A stretch of 64,000 bases of DNA from Paenibacillus farraposensis (GCF_020736845.1 NZ_JAFFQR010000064.1:255696-319695); one strand, 5' to 3'. Positions 31,355 through 43,141 are shown, numbered from the stretch's first letter. Notes: a model not told the origin generated them from the sequence alone. Numbers and translations are program-made.

Positions 31355-32692
31355 ATGAAAAAGCTACAGGTATGGGGAACAGTGTTCGTGATGCTGCTGA
31401 TGACGGGGTGCTCGGTCGGTCATGGCTCTCTTTTTGGCGAAGATTCGGACACTTTAACGTTGAAAGGCGAGATTGAAAATACAATAATTACGGCTACGAG
31501 CACAGTGTCCGGCCAAATTATCGAGATGAAAAAAGGCTTGGGAGAGACCGTTGCAAAGGGCGATGTTATTGCCGTCATTGAGCATGAAAGTCAACAGTAC
31601 GCTGTGGAGCAGTTGCAGGCCTTGGTGAATCTTAAGCAGGCTGCTTTAGAGGAGTTGAAGGCGGGGGCGCGTTCGCAGGAAATTGACCAAGCTGAAGCCC
31701 AAGTAGATGCTGCTAGGGCCAAATTGGAAGATCTTCAGGCCGGTGCCCGGCCTGAAGAACTGGAGCAGGCGGAAGCAAAAATGCGGGCTGCCAAGGCCCA
31801 ATACGATTTGGTCGCAGCAGGAAACCGGACCGAGCAGATAGCACAAGCCCGCAATAATATGTCTGTTGCCAGCCAAGTAGTAGACACGCAGCAGATCGTG
31901 TATGATCAAAGCAAAAAAGACCATGCAATTACACTGACCTTGTACAAACAGGGAGCTGTTTCGCGGAATGACCTGGATGCGGCCCGAAATAAGCTGGAAA
32001 CGGCTAAGCATCAACTCGCTATATCCAAGCTTCAGCTCGATAATGCAAAACAGCAGCTGGCTCAACTTGAGAAGGGCGCTAGAACTCAAGAGGTCAGCAT
32101 TGCCGAATCTAACTATGAAACGGCGAAAGCCAGCCTTGCATTTCTAAAGAAGGGTCCTAGCGAACAAGCCGTTCAGGCGGCCAAAGCGGCGGTGGACCAA
32201 GCCAAGGCACAGCTCGCGTTGTTGAAAAGCGGTGCCACCAAGCAGGCAATTCGTAAGGCAGTGTCCGATCTCGACCAAGCAAAGGCTCAACTGCGGCAGG
32301 CGGAGAGCAAGCTGAACAGCTATTATATCCGGGCGCTTGATGCCGGTATTATTGTAAGCAAAAACTATGAGCTAGGCGATGTTGTAAATGTCGGCAGTCA
32401 GATCGCCGACATCGCGGCAAACGATTTACAGGTTGTAGTATATATACCGGTGAAGCATTTGGATAAGGTCAAATACAACCAGACGCTGTCAGTGAGCTCG
32501 GCGGCAGGGAGACTGAAAGGGCGGATCAGCTATATTGCGCTGAAAGACGAATATTTGTCAGAAGACAAACAAAGCGACTCAAAGGAGCCGACCGCTGTTG
32601 AGATGAAGGTATCAGTCAAGGAGAAGAGCGGCGTCCTGAAATCGGGCATGCCTGCCGAGGTGACAGTTCCTCTGACTCACGGAGGAAGCTGA
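31355..32692 (+). CDS. HlyD-like efflux adaptor lipoprotein with 26-residue repeats
   Basis: Links the ABC permease to the outside. 445 residues with lipoprotein signal WGTVFVMLLMTGC (lipid Cys 19), a split biotinyl-lipoyl domain (ATSTVSGQIIEMKKGLGETV near 50 and YYIRALDAGIIVSKNYELGD near 325) and a beta-barrel C-terminus. Between them is a very long helical hairpin. Gly residues of an L-x-x-G-A-R/N/T-like turn recur at 104, 130, 156 and again 241, 267, 293, exactly 26 residues apart within each arm, mirrored about a tip at about 200 (LYKQGAVSRNDLD). That is an elongated coiled coil. GAGGTGATCAC precedes the ATG. Confidence 0.9.
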   Translation: MKKLQVWGTVFVMLLMTGCSVGHGSLFGEDSDTLTLKGEIENTIITATSTVSGQIIEMKKGLGETVAKGDVIAVIEHESQQYAVEQLQALVNLKQAALEELKAGARSQEIDQAEAQVDAARAKLEDLQAGARPEELEQAEAKMRAAKAQYDLVAAGNRTEQIAQARNNMSVASQVVDTQQIVYDQSKKDHAITLTLYKQGAVSRNDLDAARNKLETAKHQLAISKLQLDNAKQQLAQLEKGARTQEVSIAESNYETAKASLAFLKKGPSEQAVQAAKAAVDQAKAQLALLKSGATKQAIRKAVSDLDQAKAQLRQAESKLNSYYIRALDAGIIVSKNYELGDVVNVGSQIADIAANDLQVVVYIPVKHLDKVKYNQTLSVSSAAGRLKGRISYIALKDEYLSEDKQSDSKEPTAVEMKVSVKEKSGVLKSGMPAEVTVPLTHGGS

Positions 32693-32713
32693 CGAATGAG
32701 GTAGAAGAAAGTT

Positions 32714-32743
32714 TTGAATTTATTTTCGCTAGCAGACTATAAT
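32714..32743 (+). promoter_or_regulatory. Possible separate promoter of the TetR gene
   Basis: TTGAAT, 18-base spacer, TATAAT. The -10 overlaps the ATG at 32742, so a transcript from here would start past that ATG and need the in-frame TTG at 32772. Confidence 0.4.
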
Positions 32744-33437
32744 GGAAACACAGAGAGGAAGTGAAGTTTGGTTGCAAAATAATTTGTTCGATGAGATTAT
32801 AGCCTATGCCAAGGAAACCAGCCTTAAACAAAGCGCCAAACAAAAAAAAATTCTTGAAGTAGCCATTGACATGTTCGCAAAAAAAGGTTACTCCAATACC
32901 TCTACAGCAGAAATCGCTAAGCGAGCAGAGGTGTCGGAGGGTACCATATTTAAGCACTATGGAACTAAGGATAAAATGTTGTTTTCGATTATTTTCCCGT
33001 TTATCAAAAGTGCTTTGCCGAGTTTGGCTAATGAAGTATTTCGCGAGATTTTTACAGAAAAAACGGCTACTTTTGAAGATTTTTTAATGGCTTTTTTCAA
33101 AAACCGCACCCAGTTTATAATAGAGAACCGACAAATTTTTCAAGTGGTTGTGAAGGAGTTGATTTATAGAGAGGAACTCAGAAACGAACTGCTTTCGCTT
33201 TTCCAAGAGAACATCACTCCGCGTATAAATCAGGTAGTGGATTATTTCAAAGCCCAGGGTAAGCTTATCCAGCTTCCAAATGAGATGATTTTAAAGGTGC
33301 TGTTCACTTTTATTGGAGGCTTCTTCATTTCAAACTTTGTATGGTTGAATAGATCAACGGTCAGTGATGATGAGGTTAAAACCGCAGTTCGGTTTGTGAT
33401 GCACGGACTATCGAGTTCAAACGAAGGAAGCGAATAA
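32742..33437 (+). CDS. TetR-family repressor of the efflux operon
   Basis: 231 residues with the TetR helix-turn-helix at about 45-75 (TSTAEIAKRAEVSEGTIFKH, then YGTKDKML) and an all-helical ligand domain. The N-terminal 28 residues before the DNA-binding domain are longer than usual. The ATG at 32742 has no ribosome site and sits inside a TATAAT. TTG 32772, after AGAGAGGAAGTGAAG, gives a more usual N-terminus, so the true start is open. It is the fourth gene of the efflux operon and probably binds the palindrome at 29478-29493. The inducer is unknown. Confidence 0.88.
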   Translation: METQRGSEVWLQNNLFDEIIAYAKETSLKQSAKQKKILEVAIDMFAKKGYSNTSTAEIAKRAEVSEGTIFKHYGTKDKMLFSIIFPFIKSALPSLANEVFREIFTEKTATFEDFLMAFFKNRTQFIIENRQIFQVVVKELIYREELRNELLSLFQENITPRINQVVDYFKAQGKLIQLPNEMILKVLFTFIGGFFISNFVWLNRSTVSDDEVKTAVRFVMHGLSSSNEGSE

Positions 33438-33448
33438 TGAAAAAATAG

Positions 33449-33480
33449 AGGCTGTTGAAATTTCGACAGCCTTTCTTCTT
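33449..33480 (+). terminator. Terminator of the efflux operon
   Basis: AGGCTGT/ACAGCCT stem with GAAATTTC between the arms and TTTCTTCTTTTC after it; 11 bases past the tetR stop. Confidence 0.75.
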
Positions 33481-33550
33481 TTCTGCCCGTATCACTACTA
33501 CCTAACTTCCCCTCTCCACCATAGGACTAAAAAGAGGACGAAAACAACAA

Positions 33551-33575
33551 AAAACCCTTGCTACGCAAGGGTTTT
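33551..33575 (-). terminator. Terminator of the CAU tRNA
   Basis: AAAACCCTTGC/GCAAGGGTTTT with a three-base loop and a T run on the minus strand, seven bases past the tRNA 3' end. Its stem closely resembles that behind tRNA-Leu at 3313-3335. Confidence 0.85.
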
Positions 33576-33582
33576 GAGAAAA

Positions 33583-33656
33583 TGGGCCCTGAGGGACTCG
33601 AACCCCCGACCAATCGGTTATGAGCCGACCGCTCTAACCAACTGAGCTAAGGGCCC
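33583..33656 (-). tRNA. tRNA with CAU anticodon, probably tRNA-Ile2 (lysidine type)
   Basis: 74-base cloverleaf: acceptor GGGCCCT/AGGGCCC with discriminator A, D-arm TAGCTCAGTTGGTTAGAGC, anticodon loop CTCATAA (CAT), T-arm GGGGTTCGAGTCCC. CCA is not encoded. CAT tRNAs are initiator Met, elongator Met or Ile2. The C4-G69 and C5-G68 pairs and the GGTTAGAGC/GGCTCATAACC pattern fit Bacillales tRNA-Ile2, which TilS converts to read AUA. Automatic pipelines may label it Met. Confidence 0.85.
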
Positions 33657-33770
33657 TCAAAAAAACATGTATATTTCACGCTACAAACTCGTAACAGCAA
33701 CGTTAACTAATATACAACATTTTCTTGTGTTTCGTCAATAGCTTTGAAAATATTTTTTTATTTTTATAAC

Positions 33771-33935
33771 TCACGGAATAAATCGGACACCATAACGCCC
33801 TTTGCGCGAGCGGTACACCTCCACTGCGCGAGGATCGTTGTAGCCGTACATCCAGCCATCGAGCTCCAGCCTTTTGGCCAGACACCCAGCCTGAAATTTA
33901 GTTGTGTACAGTCTGCCATAGTAAACCCAATACAT
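33771..33935 (-). CDS. Small basic, tyrosine-rich protein (54 aa)
   Basis: GAGGGAG lies five bases before the ATG. The product (MYWVYYGRLYTTKFQAGCLA..., YGYNDPRAVEVYRSRKGRYG) is rich in Tyr, Arg and Gly with one Cys, is strongly basic, and has no membrane segment. It could be a small nucleic-acid-binding or spore-associated protein, but no family is recognised. It stands alone downstream of the CAU tRNA and upstream of pyrE on the opposite end, same strand as both. Confidence 0.65.
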   Translation of the reverse strand: MYWVYYGRLYTTKFQAGCLAKRLELDGWMYGYNDPRAVEVYRSRKGRYGVRFIP

Positions 33936-34032
33936 CCAAACTCCCTCTTTTCACATGATGGTAGGAGTTAGTGTAACCGGATCAGATTCGATTTATCACA
34001 TAGCATCTGCCTTGCCTCTATGAAGCTCTGCC

Positions 34033-34674
34033 CTATTTGCCAAAGGAAGCCGGGTCTTGACGCCAGGATCGCAGCAGTTCCATTTCCTCCTCCTGAATGG
34101 TTCCTTCACGCAAGGCAACATCCATCAGGGCCGTGTAGTTGGACAAGGTTTGCAGCTTCACACCCGCTTCTGCAAAAGCCTGAGTCGCTTTGTCCAGCTG
34201 ATAGCTGAAAATAGCCAATACTGCTAACGGCTCCGCGCCTGCTTGTGCTACGGCCTGTGCTGCTTTAATGGAGCTCCCCCCGGTAGAGATGAGGTCCTCG
34301 ATGATCATAACCTTTTGTCCAGCACTGATCCGGCCTTCAATCTGGTTCTCTTTTCCGTGTCCTTTGGCTTTGTCCCTTACATAGGCCATCGGCAAATTCA
34401 GCTTTTGCGCCACCCAGGCTGCATGGGGAATCCCGGCTGTAGCTGTCCCCGCGATGACTTCGGTTTCGGGATATTGCTCGCGAATAAGGGCAGCAAATGA
34501 GTCTGCAATCAGCTCACGCACCTCCGGGTGGGACATCGTAAGACGATTATCACAGTAGATAGGCGATTTAATGCCGGAAGTCCATGTAAAAGGCTGTTGT
34601 GGACGCAAAGCCACCGCCTGAATTCGTAACAGATGGGATGCGATTTGCTCAGGAATATTGTTTATTGTAGTCAT
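34033..34674 (-). CDS. pyrE: Orotate phosphoribosyltransferase
   Basis: Joins orotate to PRPP, giving OMP, the fifth step of UMP synthesis. The 213 residues match PyrE; the PRPP loop is [13 protein letters not shown] (about 122-134), with [17 protein letters not shown] as the catalytic flexible loop and [15 protein letters not shown] near the N-terminus for orotate. It is the last gene of the pyr operon, overlapping pyrF by four bases (coupled translation). No clear terminator is visible right after its stop. Confidence 0.96.
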   Translation of the reverse strand: MTTINNIPEQIASHLLRIQAVALRPQQPFTWTSGIKSPIYCDNRLTMSHPEVRELIADSFAALIREQYPETEVIAGTATAGIPHAAWVAQKLNLPMAYVRDKAKGHGKENQIEGRISAGQKVMIIEDLISTGGSSIKAAQAVAQAGAEPLAVLAIFSYQLDKATQAFAEAGVKLQTLSNYTALMDVALREGTIQEEEMELLRSWRQDPASFGK

Positions 34675-35408
34675 ACTTGTATCATCTCCTCAATAATATG
34701 TTCCACTGCGGCGCGCGGGTCTGGTGCTGCCGTGATGGGCCGGCCAACAACAATGTAGCTGCTGCCTTGGGCAATGGCTTGTCCGGGTGTAAGCACACGC
34801 GATTGATCACCGACAGCACTGCCTGCCGGGCGGATACCAGGGGTTATGGTTTTAAACTCAGACCCGCATACCTCACGAATCGCAGGCACTTCCAATGGGG
34901 ATGCTACCACGCCGTCCAGTCCCGCCTCACGGGTCAATTGTGCATAACGAACGACCACATCCTGTACCGTACCAGGAATGCCCAGCTCTGTATTCATGGT
35001 CGCCTGATCTGTGCTGGTCAGTTGTGTAACCGCAATAATGAGCGGCATGGCAAGCGAGCTGTCTGCAGAAATGGCTGCCTCAGCTCCCGCTCTGGCGGCG
35101 GCCATCATACTGCGTCCTCCAGCAGCGTGCACGTTGAACATATCCACACCTAAGCGGGTGATGCTCTCGGCCCCTCCCCGAACAGTATTAGGGATATCAT
35201 GCATTTTTAAATCCAGAAAAACGGAGTATCCTCTTGATTTTAATTGCTCTACAAAAGCGGGTCCTGCGCTATAAAACAACTGCATACCTACTTTTATATA
35301 ACAAGGAATTCCCTCCAGCTGCCGAATTAGCTGCTCCGCCTGCTGCACATCCGGGTAATCTAACGCGACCATCAGCCGTCCTGCCATTTGCTGAAATGCT
35401 TCATTCAC
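34671..35408 (-). CDS. pyrF: Orotidine-5'-phosphate decarboxylase
   Basis: Converts OMP to UMP. The catalytic block is [16 protein letters not shown] (Asp-Lys-Asp), with [11 protein letters not shown] and [17 protein letters not shown] at the phosphate end. The start is GTG 35408, where AAAAGGGG lies about ten bases upstream; the longer frame begins inside a hairpin. That gives 245 residues, the usual length. It follows carB after a 126-base gap containing a strong hairpin, the only large gap inside the operon's second half. Confidence 0.95.
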   Translation of the reverse strand: MNEAFQQMAGRLMVALDYPDVQQAEQLIRQLEGIPCYIKVGMQLFYSAGPAFVEQLKSRGYSVFLDLKMHDIPNTVRGGAESITRLGVDMFNVHAAGGRSMMAAARAGAEAAISADSSLAMPLIIAVTQLTSTDQATMNTELGIPGTVQDVVVRYAQLTREAGLDGVVASPLEVPAIREVCGSEFKTITPGIRPAGSAVGDQSRVLTPGQAIAQGSSYIVVGRPITAAPDPRAAVEHIIEEMIQV

Positions 35409-35457
35409 CGCTCTACATCCCCTTTTCACGTTAATTCTGGTACATTTTCCCGTGATA

Positions 35458-35493
35458 AAGGACATCCGTCAGCAAAGGCTGATGAATGTCCTT
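35458..35493 (-). terminator. Hairpin between carB and pyrF, possible attenuator or processing site
   Basis: AAGGACAT-N2-ATCAGC / GCTGAC-N2-ATGTCCTT (with one G-T-type position), strong, but with only three T after it on the minus strand. It could lower pyrFE expression or protect a transcript end. No PyrR-type binding sequence is visible next to it. Confidence 0.5.
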
Positions 35494-35534
35494 CCTTGTG
35501 TTGCTTATGTTCCAGCATCTATGTTGATATGGCG

Positions 35535-38500
35535 TTAGCTGCTCAGAACCGGCATGGATTCGGATGTGAAGTTAATCGTCTCCAGCATTCTGAGCAAAGC
35601 ACGCACGGTATCCAGCGAGGTCATGCAAACGATGCCGTTCTCAACCGCTTCACGGCGGATGCGGAACCCGTCACGTTCTGGTGTTTTTCCTTTGGTCAGC
35701 GTATTGAAGACAAAGTTGGCTTCACCTGTACGGATCATATCCAGGATATTCGGATTGCCTTCACTCAGCTTGTTAACGGTTCTCACCGGAATGTTGGCCT
35801 GCTCAAGAGCGGTTGCTGTTCCGCCTGTGGCAATAATTTTGTAGCCCAGTCGGTAAAAGCCCTGCATCAACTCGACAGCTTCTTCTTTATCTTTATCGGC
35901 TACTGTGATGATGATCGCCCCGGTGGATGGGATTTTCATACCAGCGCCCACAAGTCCTTTGTACAGCGCTTTGGCATACTGAATATCGCGCCCCATCACT
36001 TCACCAGTTGATTTCATTTCCGGCCCGAGGGTCGGCTCGACACGGCGCAGTTTGGCAAAGGAGAATACCGGAACCTTAACCGAGACATAATTGCCTTCAG
36101 GCCACAAACCTTCTGTATAGCCCGCATCCTTAAGCTTGCCGCCCAAAATAGCCTGTGTCGCCAGATTCGCCATCGGGATATTCGTGACTTTACTCAGGAA
36201 AGGAACCGTCCGCGAGGAGCGAGGGTTAACCTCGATCACATACACTTCGTCCTGGTGGATAACGAACTGAATGTTGACCAAACCGACCGTGTTCAATTCC
36301 TTGGCGATACTGATCGTAATGTCCACGATTTTTTGCTTCAACTCGGCGGACAAGTGCTGTGGCGGATATACCGCGATAGAGTCACCGGAGTGAACCCCCG
36401 CCCGTTCCACATGCTCCATAATGCCCGGTACCAGTACGGTTTCACCGTCACAGATGGCGTCAACCTCAACTTCTTTGCCTAACATGTAACGGTCGATGAG
36501 CACAGGATGCTCCGGATTGATTTTAACGGCTTCTTCCATATACCGCAGCAGTTCCGCATCCGAGTACACAATTTCCATCGCACGTCCGCCCAGAACGTAG
36601 GATGGACGCACCAGCACCGGATAACCGAGCGCCTGAGCTGTTCCTACGGCTTCATCTACAGAAGTGACTGTGTTGCCTTTAGGCTGTGCGATAGCCAGAC
36701 GGGACAGCAGCTGCTCGAACTTTTTCCGATCTTCCGCTTCGTCAATGCTTTCCAGACTCGTACCCAAAATGTTGACGCCTGCCGCACTAAGCGGAGCTGC
36801 GAGATTAATGGCCGTTTGACCGCCGAACTGGACGATAACGCCAATCGGTTGTTCCTGCTCAATAACATTCATGACATCCTCGAAGAAGAGTGGTTCAAAA
36901 TAGAGCCGGTCGGATGTATTAAAGTCGGTCGAAACAGTCTCCGGGTTATTATTAATGATGACTGCTTCATAACCTGCCTTTTGAATAGCCCATACCGCAT
37001 GTACGGTCGAGTAATCAAATTCGATCCCTTGCCCGATCCGAATCGGTCCGGAGCCGAGAACGATGACTTTCTCTTTGTTGGATGGAATCACTTCGTTTTC
37101 CACCTCATAAGAGGAGTAGTAGTAAGGTGTTGTGGCTTCAAACTCGGCCGCGCACGTATCTACCATTTTGTAGACAGGACGCAGGTTTTGAGTCAGGCGG
37201 AACTCCCGTACCTCTTGCTCCGTCGTCAGGCTGCTGGCCGTTTGGCTTAAATTTCGAATTTCAGCGATGGAGCGGTCGGTAAAGCCTTTGCGTTTGGCCT
37301 GATACAGCGTTTCAGAGGTCAGCTCAGGCTCTTCGGCGATTTTGGCTTCAAATTTGACGATGCCTTCTACTTTATCCAGGAACCACCAGTCAATTTTCGT
37401 TAAATCCTGAATTTCCTGTTGCTTCCAGCCGCGACGAAATGCCTCGGCTACCAGGAACAATCGCTCATCATCCGCTTTCATCAGCCGGTCTTTGAGCACT
37501 TCATCAGACAGTTCATTGGCTCCCTTCAAATGAAGACGGTGTACACCGATTTCCAGGGATCGTACCGCTTTATGGATCGATTCCTCGAATGTGCGGCCAA
37601 TAGCCATCACTTCACCCGTTGCTTTCATTTGCGTGCCGAGCTTGCGGTTGGCAGAAATGAATTTATCGAACGGCCAGCGCGGTATTTTGCTCACGATGTA
37701 ATCCAGTGTTGGCTCAAAGCAAGCATACGTTTGTCCGGTGACCGGATTCACGATTTCATCCAATGTGTAGCCCAACGCAATTTTGGCCGCCATTTTGGCA
37801 ATCGGATATCCCGTTGCCTTGGAAGCGAGCGCCGAGGACCGGCTCACGCGCGGGTTGACTTCGATGACATAGTATTGATAGCTGTGCGGGTCAAGTGCAA
37901 ACTGTACATTACATCCGCCTTCAATATTAAGGGCGCGGATAATTTTCAGAGAAGCGGAGCGCAGCATTTGGTACTCCCGATCTGACAGCGTCTGGCTCGG
38001 CGCTACGACGATACTGTCGCCAGTATGCACGCCAACCGGGTCAAAGTTCTCCATATTGCAGACAACGATACAGTTATCATTGCTGTCACGCATGACCTCG
38101 TATTCGACTTCCTTCATCCCTGCAATACTTTTTTCGATCAGACATTGTCCAATTGGGCTGTAACGCAAGCCGGAGCTTACGGTTTCACGCAGTTCTTCTT
38201 CGTTTGCACAAATACCGCCGCCCGTTCCCCCCAGCGTATAGGCCGGACGAACGATAATCGGATAACCAATGTCATTGGCAAAATCCAGTGCTTCTTCCAG
38301 CGTGTTCACAATGACACTTTCCGGCACAGGCTGCTCCAGCTCACGCATCAAATCGCGGAACAGGTCACGGTCTTCAGCTTTTTCGATCGAATTCAGTTGT
38401 GTTCCCAACAGTTTGACGTTTTCGCGCTCCAGCACTCCGGCCCGAGCCAGTTCCACCGCCATATTCAGACCTGTTTGTCCCCCCAGTGTAGGAAGCAAAC

Positions 38501-38753
38501 CGTCCGGGCGCTCTTGACGGATAATCTGTGTTACAAAATCAAGTGTAATCGGCTCAATGTACACTTTGTCAGCCATGTTGGTGTCTGTCATAATGGTTGC
38601 TGGATTGCTGTTGATCAGCACCACCTCGATGCCTTCTTCTTTGAGCGCTTGACACGCTTGTGTACCAGCGTAATCAAATTCCGCAGCCTGACCAATGACG
38701 ATAGGGCCGGAGCCGATCACGAGTATCTTTTTAAGTTCTGTATTTTTCGGCAT
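35535..38753 (-). CDS. carB: Carbamoyl-phosphate synthase, large subunit
   Basis: Makes carbamoyl phosphate from ammonia (delivered by CarA), bicarbonate and two ATP. 1072 residues with the internal duplication typical of CarB: each half opens with an IGSGPI-type loop ([20 protein letters not shown] at 9-28; [18 protein letters not shown] at about 556) and holds an ATP-grasp domain, e.g. [12 protein letters not shown] and [12 protein letters not shown]. The C-terminal MGS-like allosteric domain ([20 protein letters not shown]) follows. It starts one base after the carA stop. As part of the pyr operon it is the pyrimidine-specific copy (PyrAB). Confidence 0.97.
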   Translation of the reverse strand: MPKNTELKKILVIGSGPIVIGQAAEFDYAGTQACQALKEEGIEVVLINSNPATIMTDTNMADKVYIEPITLDFVTQIIRQERPDGLLPTLGGQTGLNMAVELARAGVLERENVKLLGTQLNSIEKAEDRDLFRDLMRELEQPVPESVIVNTLEEALDFANDIGYPIIVRPAYTLGGTGGGICANEEELRETVSSGLRYSPIGQCLIEKSIAGMKEVEYEVMRDSNDNCIVVCNMENFDPVGVHTGDSIVVAPSQTLSDREYQMLRSASLKIIRALNIEGGCNVQFALDPHSYQYYVIEVNPRVSRSSALASKATGYPIAKMAAKIALGYTLDEIVNPVTGQTYACFEPTLDYIVSKIPRWPFDKFISANRKLGTQMKATGEVMAIGRTFEESIHKAVRSLEIGVHRLHLKGANELSDEVLKDRLMKADDERLFLVAEAFRRGWKQQEIQDLTKIDWWFLDKVEGIVKFEAKIAEEPELTSETLYQAKRKGFTDRSIAEIRNLSQTASSLTTEQEVREFRLTQNLRPVYKMVDTCAAEFEATTPYYYSSYEVENEVIPSNKEKVIVLGSGPIRIGQGIEFDYSTVHAVWAIQKAGYEAVIINNNPETVSTDFNTSDRLYFEPLFFEDVMNVIEQEQPIGVIVQFGGQTAINLAAPLSAAGVNILGTSLESIDEAEDRKKFEQLLSRLAIAQPKGNTVTSVDEAVGTAQALGYPVLVRPSYVLGGRAMEIVYSDAELLRYMEEAVKINPEHPVLIDRYMLGKEVEVDAICDGETVLVPGIMEHVERAGVHSGDSIAVYPPQHLSAELKQKIVDITISIAKELNTVGLVNIQFVIHQDEVYVIEVNPRSSRTVPFLSKVTNIPMANLATQAILGGKLKDAGYTEGLWPEGNYVSVKVPVFSFAKLRRVEPTLGPEMKSTGEVMGRDIQYAKALYKGLVGAGMKIPSTGAIIITVADKDKEEAVELMQGFYRLGYKIIATGGTATALEQANIPVRTVNKLSEGNPNILDMIRTGEANFVFNTLTKGKTPERDGFRIRREAVENGIVCMTSLDTVRALLRMLETINFTSESMPVLSS

Positions 38754-38754
38754 A

Positions 38755-39891
38755 TTAGCGCTCTCCTTTCACTGCGGCGGCGATAGCAGCCTGACGCGGT
38801 TGCTTGGGATGATTTCTTTTGTGCTCACGGATCATATCCAGAAAGCGGTCAAACAGATAACTGTTATCATAAGGTCCCGGCGCAGCCTCCGGATGGTACT
38901 GCACTGAAAACACGGGATATTTGGAATGTTTAAGCCCTTCAATCGTCTTATCGTTGTTGTTGATGTGCGTTACTTCCAGGTCGGTCCCCTGAATGGAATC
39001 CTCATTGACCGTGTAGCCATGATTTTGGGAAGTGATAAAGCAGCGTCCGCTCTCCAGTTCTTTCACCGGATGATTGCCGCCGCGATGTCCGAATTTCAGC
39101 TTCTCTGTATCCGCTCCCGAAGCAAGCGCAAACAGCTGATGTCCCAGGCAAATTCCAAACATAGGGTATTCTCCCAGCAGCTCGGCAATTGTACGAACCG
39201 CATGAGGCACATCCTTTGGATCTCCAGGGCCGTTGGACAGCTGAATGCCGTCCGGGTCGAGGCGGCGAATTTCCTCCGCCGTCGTATCATGCGGAACGAC
39301 AACTACATCGCAATCTCGCTTGTTCAGTTCGCGCAAAATACCGCTTTTGGCACCATAATCGATCAATACGATCCGCTCGCCGTTGCCGGGACTGCTGAAT
39401 AGATGAGGCGTGGAAGTCATAGGAACCTGATTGCGCAGTTCTTCAATGGTCATGGCAGCCATCATTTCCTTCAGTTCTTCCAGCGGCTGAGAGCCGGTCG
39501 TCAAAATGCCCTTCATCGTGCCGTGATGACGAATGATTCGGGTGAGCATACGGGTGTCGATGTCACTAATGCCAATGATGCCATATTCCTTCAGCAAATC
39601 GCCCACGCTGTATTGAGCGCGCCAGTTGCTTGGCACCGGCTCGTAATGCCGAACGGCAAAGCCGTGAACATAAGGCCGCACCGATTCAAAGTCATCACGA
39701 GTAATTCCGTAATTGCCAATCAGCGGGTAAGTCATCGTTACGATTTGTCCGCAATAAGAGGGGTCCGTCAGCACCTCTTGGTAGCCTGTAATCCCTGTGT
39801 TGAAAACGACCTCTCCTGTTTGTTTACCTTCTGCACCAAATGATGTGCCTGTAAACAGTGTGCCGTCCTGAAGCAATAATCTTGCCTGCAT
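38755..39891 (-). CDS. carA: Carbamoyl-phosphate synthase, small (glutaminase) subunit
   Basis: Releases ammonia from glutamine and passes it to CarB. 378 residues: the N-terminal CPSase domain ([20 protein letters not shown], then [12 protein letters not shown]) and the C-terminal class I amidotransferase with the nucleophile in [12 protein letters not shown] and the His/Glu pair in [26 protein letters not shown] precedes the ATG. It is 62 bases after pyrC and almost touches carB. Confidence 0.97.
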   Translation of the reverse strand: MQARLLLQDGTLFTGTSFGAEGKQTGEVVFNTGITGYQEVLTDPSYCGQIVTMTYPLIGNYGITRDDFESVRPYVHGFAVRHYEPVPSNWRAQYSVGDLLKEYGIIGISDIDTRMLTRIIRHHGTMKGILTTGSQPLEELKEMMAAMTIEELRNQVPMTSTPHLFSSPGNGERIVLIDYGAKSGILRELNKRDCDVVVVPHDTTAEEIRRLDPDGIQLSNGPGDPKDVPHAVRTIAELLGEYPMFGICLGHQLFALASGADTEKLKFGHRGGNHPVKELESGRCFITSQNHGYTVNEDSIQGTDLEVTHINNNDKTIEGLKHSKYPVFSVQYHPEAAPGPYDNSYLFDRFLDMIREHKRNHPKQPRQAAIAAAVKGER

Positions 39892-39952
39892 CCCGTCTCA
39901 CTCCTCTGTATTGTTACCTGCTATTAGGTTCTATTTTTTAGTGGTTTATGTT

Positions 39953-41275
39953 TTATTCTGCTTCATCGGCAGACCATACTAGCTTGCCGTCTACCCAGGT
40001 ATTCACGGGCCAGCCCTTGAGCTTCCAGCCTGTAAAAGGAGTGTTGCGCCCTTTACTGGCGAACGTGTGCGGATCAACTGCCTGCTCCTGCTCCAGATCA
40101 ATCATGGTCAGATCGGCGGGTGCTCCTTCTTTCAGTCGTCCTGCGTTGAGGCGGAAGACACGCGCCGGGTCAGCGGTCATACGACGTACCAGAAAGTCCA
40201 AAGTCCATTTTCCGGTAGCTACAAATTTGGTATATAACAGCGGAAAAGCTGTCTCAAATCCGACGATGCCGAAAGGTGCCAGTTCCATGCCTTTTGCCTT
40301 TTCTTCCTCGCTGTGTGCCGCATGATCCGTTACGATGATGTCAATCGTACCGTCCTCCAGTCCTTCGATGCATGCCTGTACATCACGCGGTGAGCGCAAG
40401 GGAGGGTTCATTTTCCAGTTCGCATCCAACCCAGGAATGTCCTCATCTGACAGCACCAAATGGTGCGGGCATACCTCGGCAGTTACCTTGATGCCAAAGG
40501 ACTTCGCATGGCGAATCAATCGCACCGATTGCTCCGTACTGACATGGCATACGTGGTAGTGTGCTCCGGTAGCTTCAGACAGCAAGATGTCGCGTCCGAC
40601 GTGAATCGCCTCGGATTCGTTCGGGATGCCTTTGAGCCCGTGGCGCTTGGCAAATTCACCGTCCGTCACAGCTGCTCCCTCAACAAGGGTGTTATCCTCA
40701 CAGTGAGCAATAACCGGCATATCCAGCGCTTTGGCCCGTGCCATGGCGTCCTTCATCATTTGCGCACTTTGCACCCCTACACCGTCGTCAGTAAAGCCGA
40801 TGGCGCCTGCCGCCTTGAGCGCTTCAAAATCCGTCAACTCACGTCCCAGTTCGTTTTTCGTAATGGCAGCGTAAGGAAGGACCTTGGCAAGCCCTGCTTC
40901 CTGCCCTTTTTTCAGGACCAGTTGAACCGTGTCCACGTTGTCCGTTACCGGGCGTGTGTTCGGCATGCAGGCAATCGTGGTAAATCCGCCTTTTACTGCT
41001 GCGCGGCTGCCTGTCTCAATCGTTTCTTTATACTCAAAACCTGGTTCTCTCAGATGCACATGCATGTCGATTAAACCGGGGATGACCAGTTTGCCCTGAG
41101 CGTCGATGGTTTTAACCTCGCGCTCCTCTTCAGAAGCTCCTTCGGCTGTGAAGAGGTCCAATTCCGTATCCTCATTTACGATAGACGCAATTTTGCCATC
41201 GGCAATTAGAATGGATTTCAATTCCGTCTCGCCTTGCTCATTCAATACGCTTGCATTTATGATTAATTGTTTCAT
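39953..41275 (-). CDS. pyrC: Dihydroorotase
   Basis: Closes carbamoyl-aspartate to dihydroorotate. 440 residues of the class I dihydroorotase type: metal motif GLIDMHVHLREPGFEYKETI, the GFTTIACMPNTRPVTD strand, metal ligands in HCED and HVST, and catalytic Asp in IIVTDHAAHSEEEK. Length and motifs match the PyrC of Bacillales pyr operons rather than an inactive pseudo-dihydroorotase. GGAGG precedes the ATG by 11 bases. It lies between pyrB and carA. Confidence 0.96.
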   Translation of the reverse strand: MKQLIINASVLNEQGETELKSILIADGKIASIVNEDTELDLFTAEGASEEEREVKTIDAQGKLVIPGLIDMHVHLREPGFEYKETIETGSRAAVKGGFTTIACMPNTRPVTDNVDTVQLVLKKGQEAGLAKVLPYAAITKNELGRELTDFEALKAAGAIGFTDDGVGVQSAQMMKDAMARAKALDMPVIAHCEDNTLVEGAAVTDGEFAKRHGLKGIPNESEAIHVGRDILLSEATGAHYHVCHVSTEQSVRLIRHAKSFGIKVTAEVCPHHLVLSDEDIPGLDANWKMNPPLRSPRDVQACIEGLEDGTIDIIVTDHAAHSEEEKAKGMELAPFGIVGFETAFPLLYTKFVATGKWTLDFLVRRMTADPARVFRLNAGRLKEGAPADLTMIDLEQEQAVDPHTFASKGRNTPFTGWKLKGWPVNTWVDGKLVWSADEAE

Positions 41276-41334
41276 GTAAAATGTTCCTCCGCTCAGGTTT
41301 TCTACAACTTTTCCTACGATCCTGCCGACAGCTG

Positions 41335-43019
<1,685 letters not shown>

Positions 43020-43112
43020 ATTTAAAGGTGCTATTCAGGATTTTCTCTGTCCAGCTTCTCATAGTGTGAGATGGCAACCCATCTCTGGACAAAGTTCATC
43101 GCAACTACAAGA

Positions 43113-43141
43113 ATTATGACAGATTGAAAATCATGTGTCAA
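43113..43141 (-). promoter_or_regulatory. Promoter of the pyr operon
   Basis: TTGACA (perfect -35, 43141-43136), 17-base spacer, CATAAT (43118-43113). It lies about 100 bases upstream of the PyrR-binding hairpin, the right distance for the leader RNA. Confidence 0.82.

Noticed and set aside
31664-32240. Tandem DNA repeat in the efflux adaptor gene
   Set aside because: The periodicity is at protein level; the DNA copies have diverged, so it is not a recent tandem duplication.
36507-37250. Long open frame on the plus strand (about 247 codons) antisense to carB
   Set aside because: Mirrors the codon pattern of carB, has Cys/Arg/His-rich composition and no ribosome site or recognisable domain.
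38025-38786. 253-codon plus-strand frame over the start of carB and end of carA
   Set aside because: Crosses two well-defined genes on the other strand; no supporting features.
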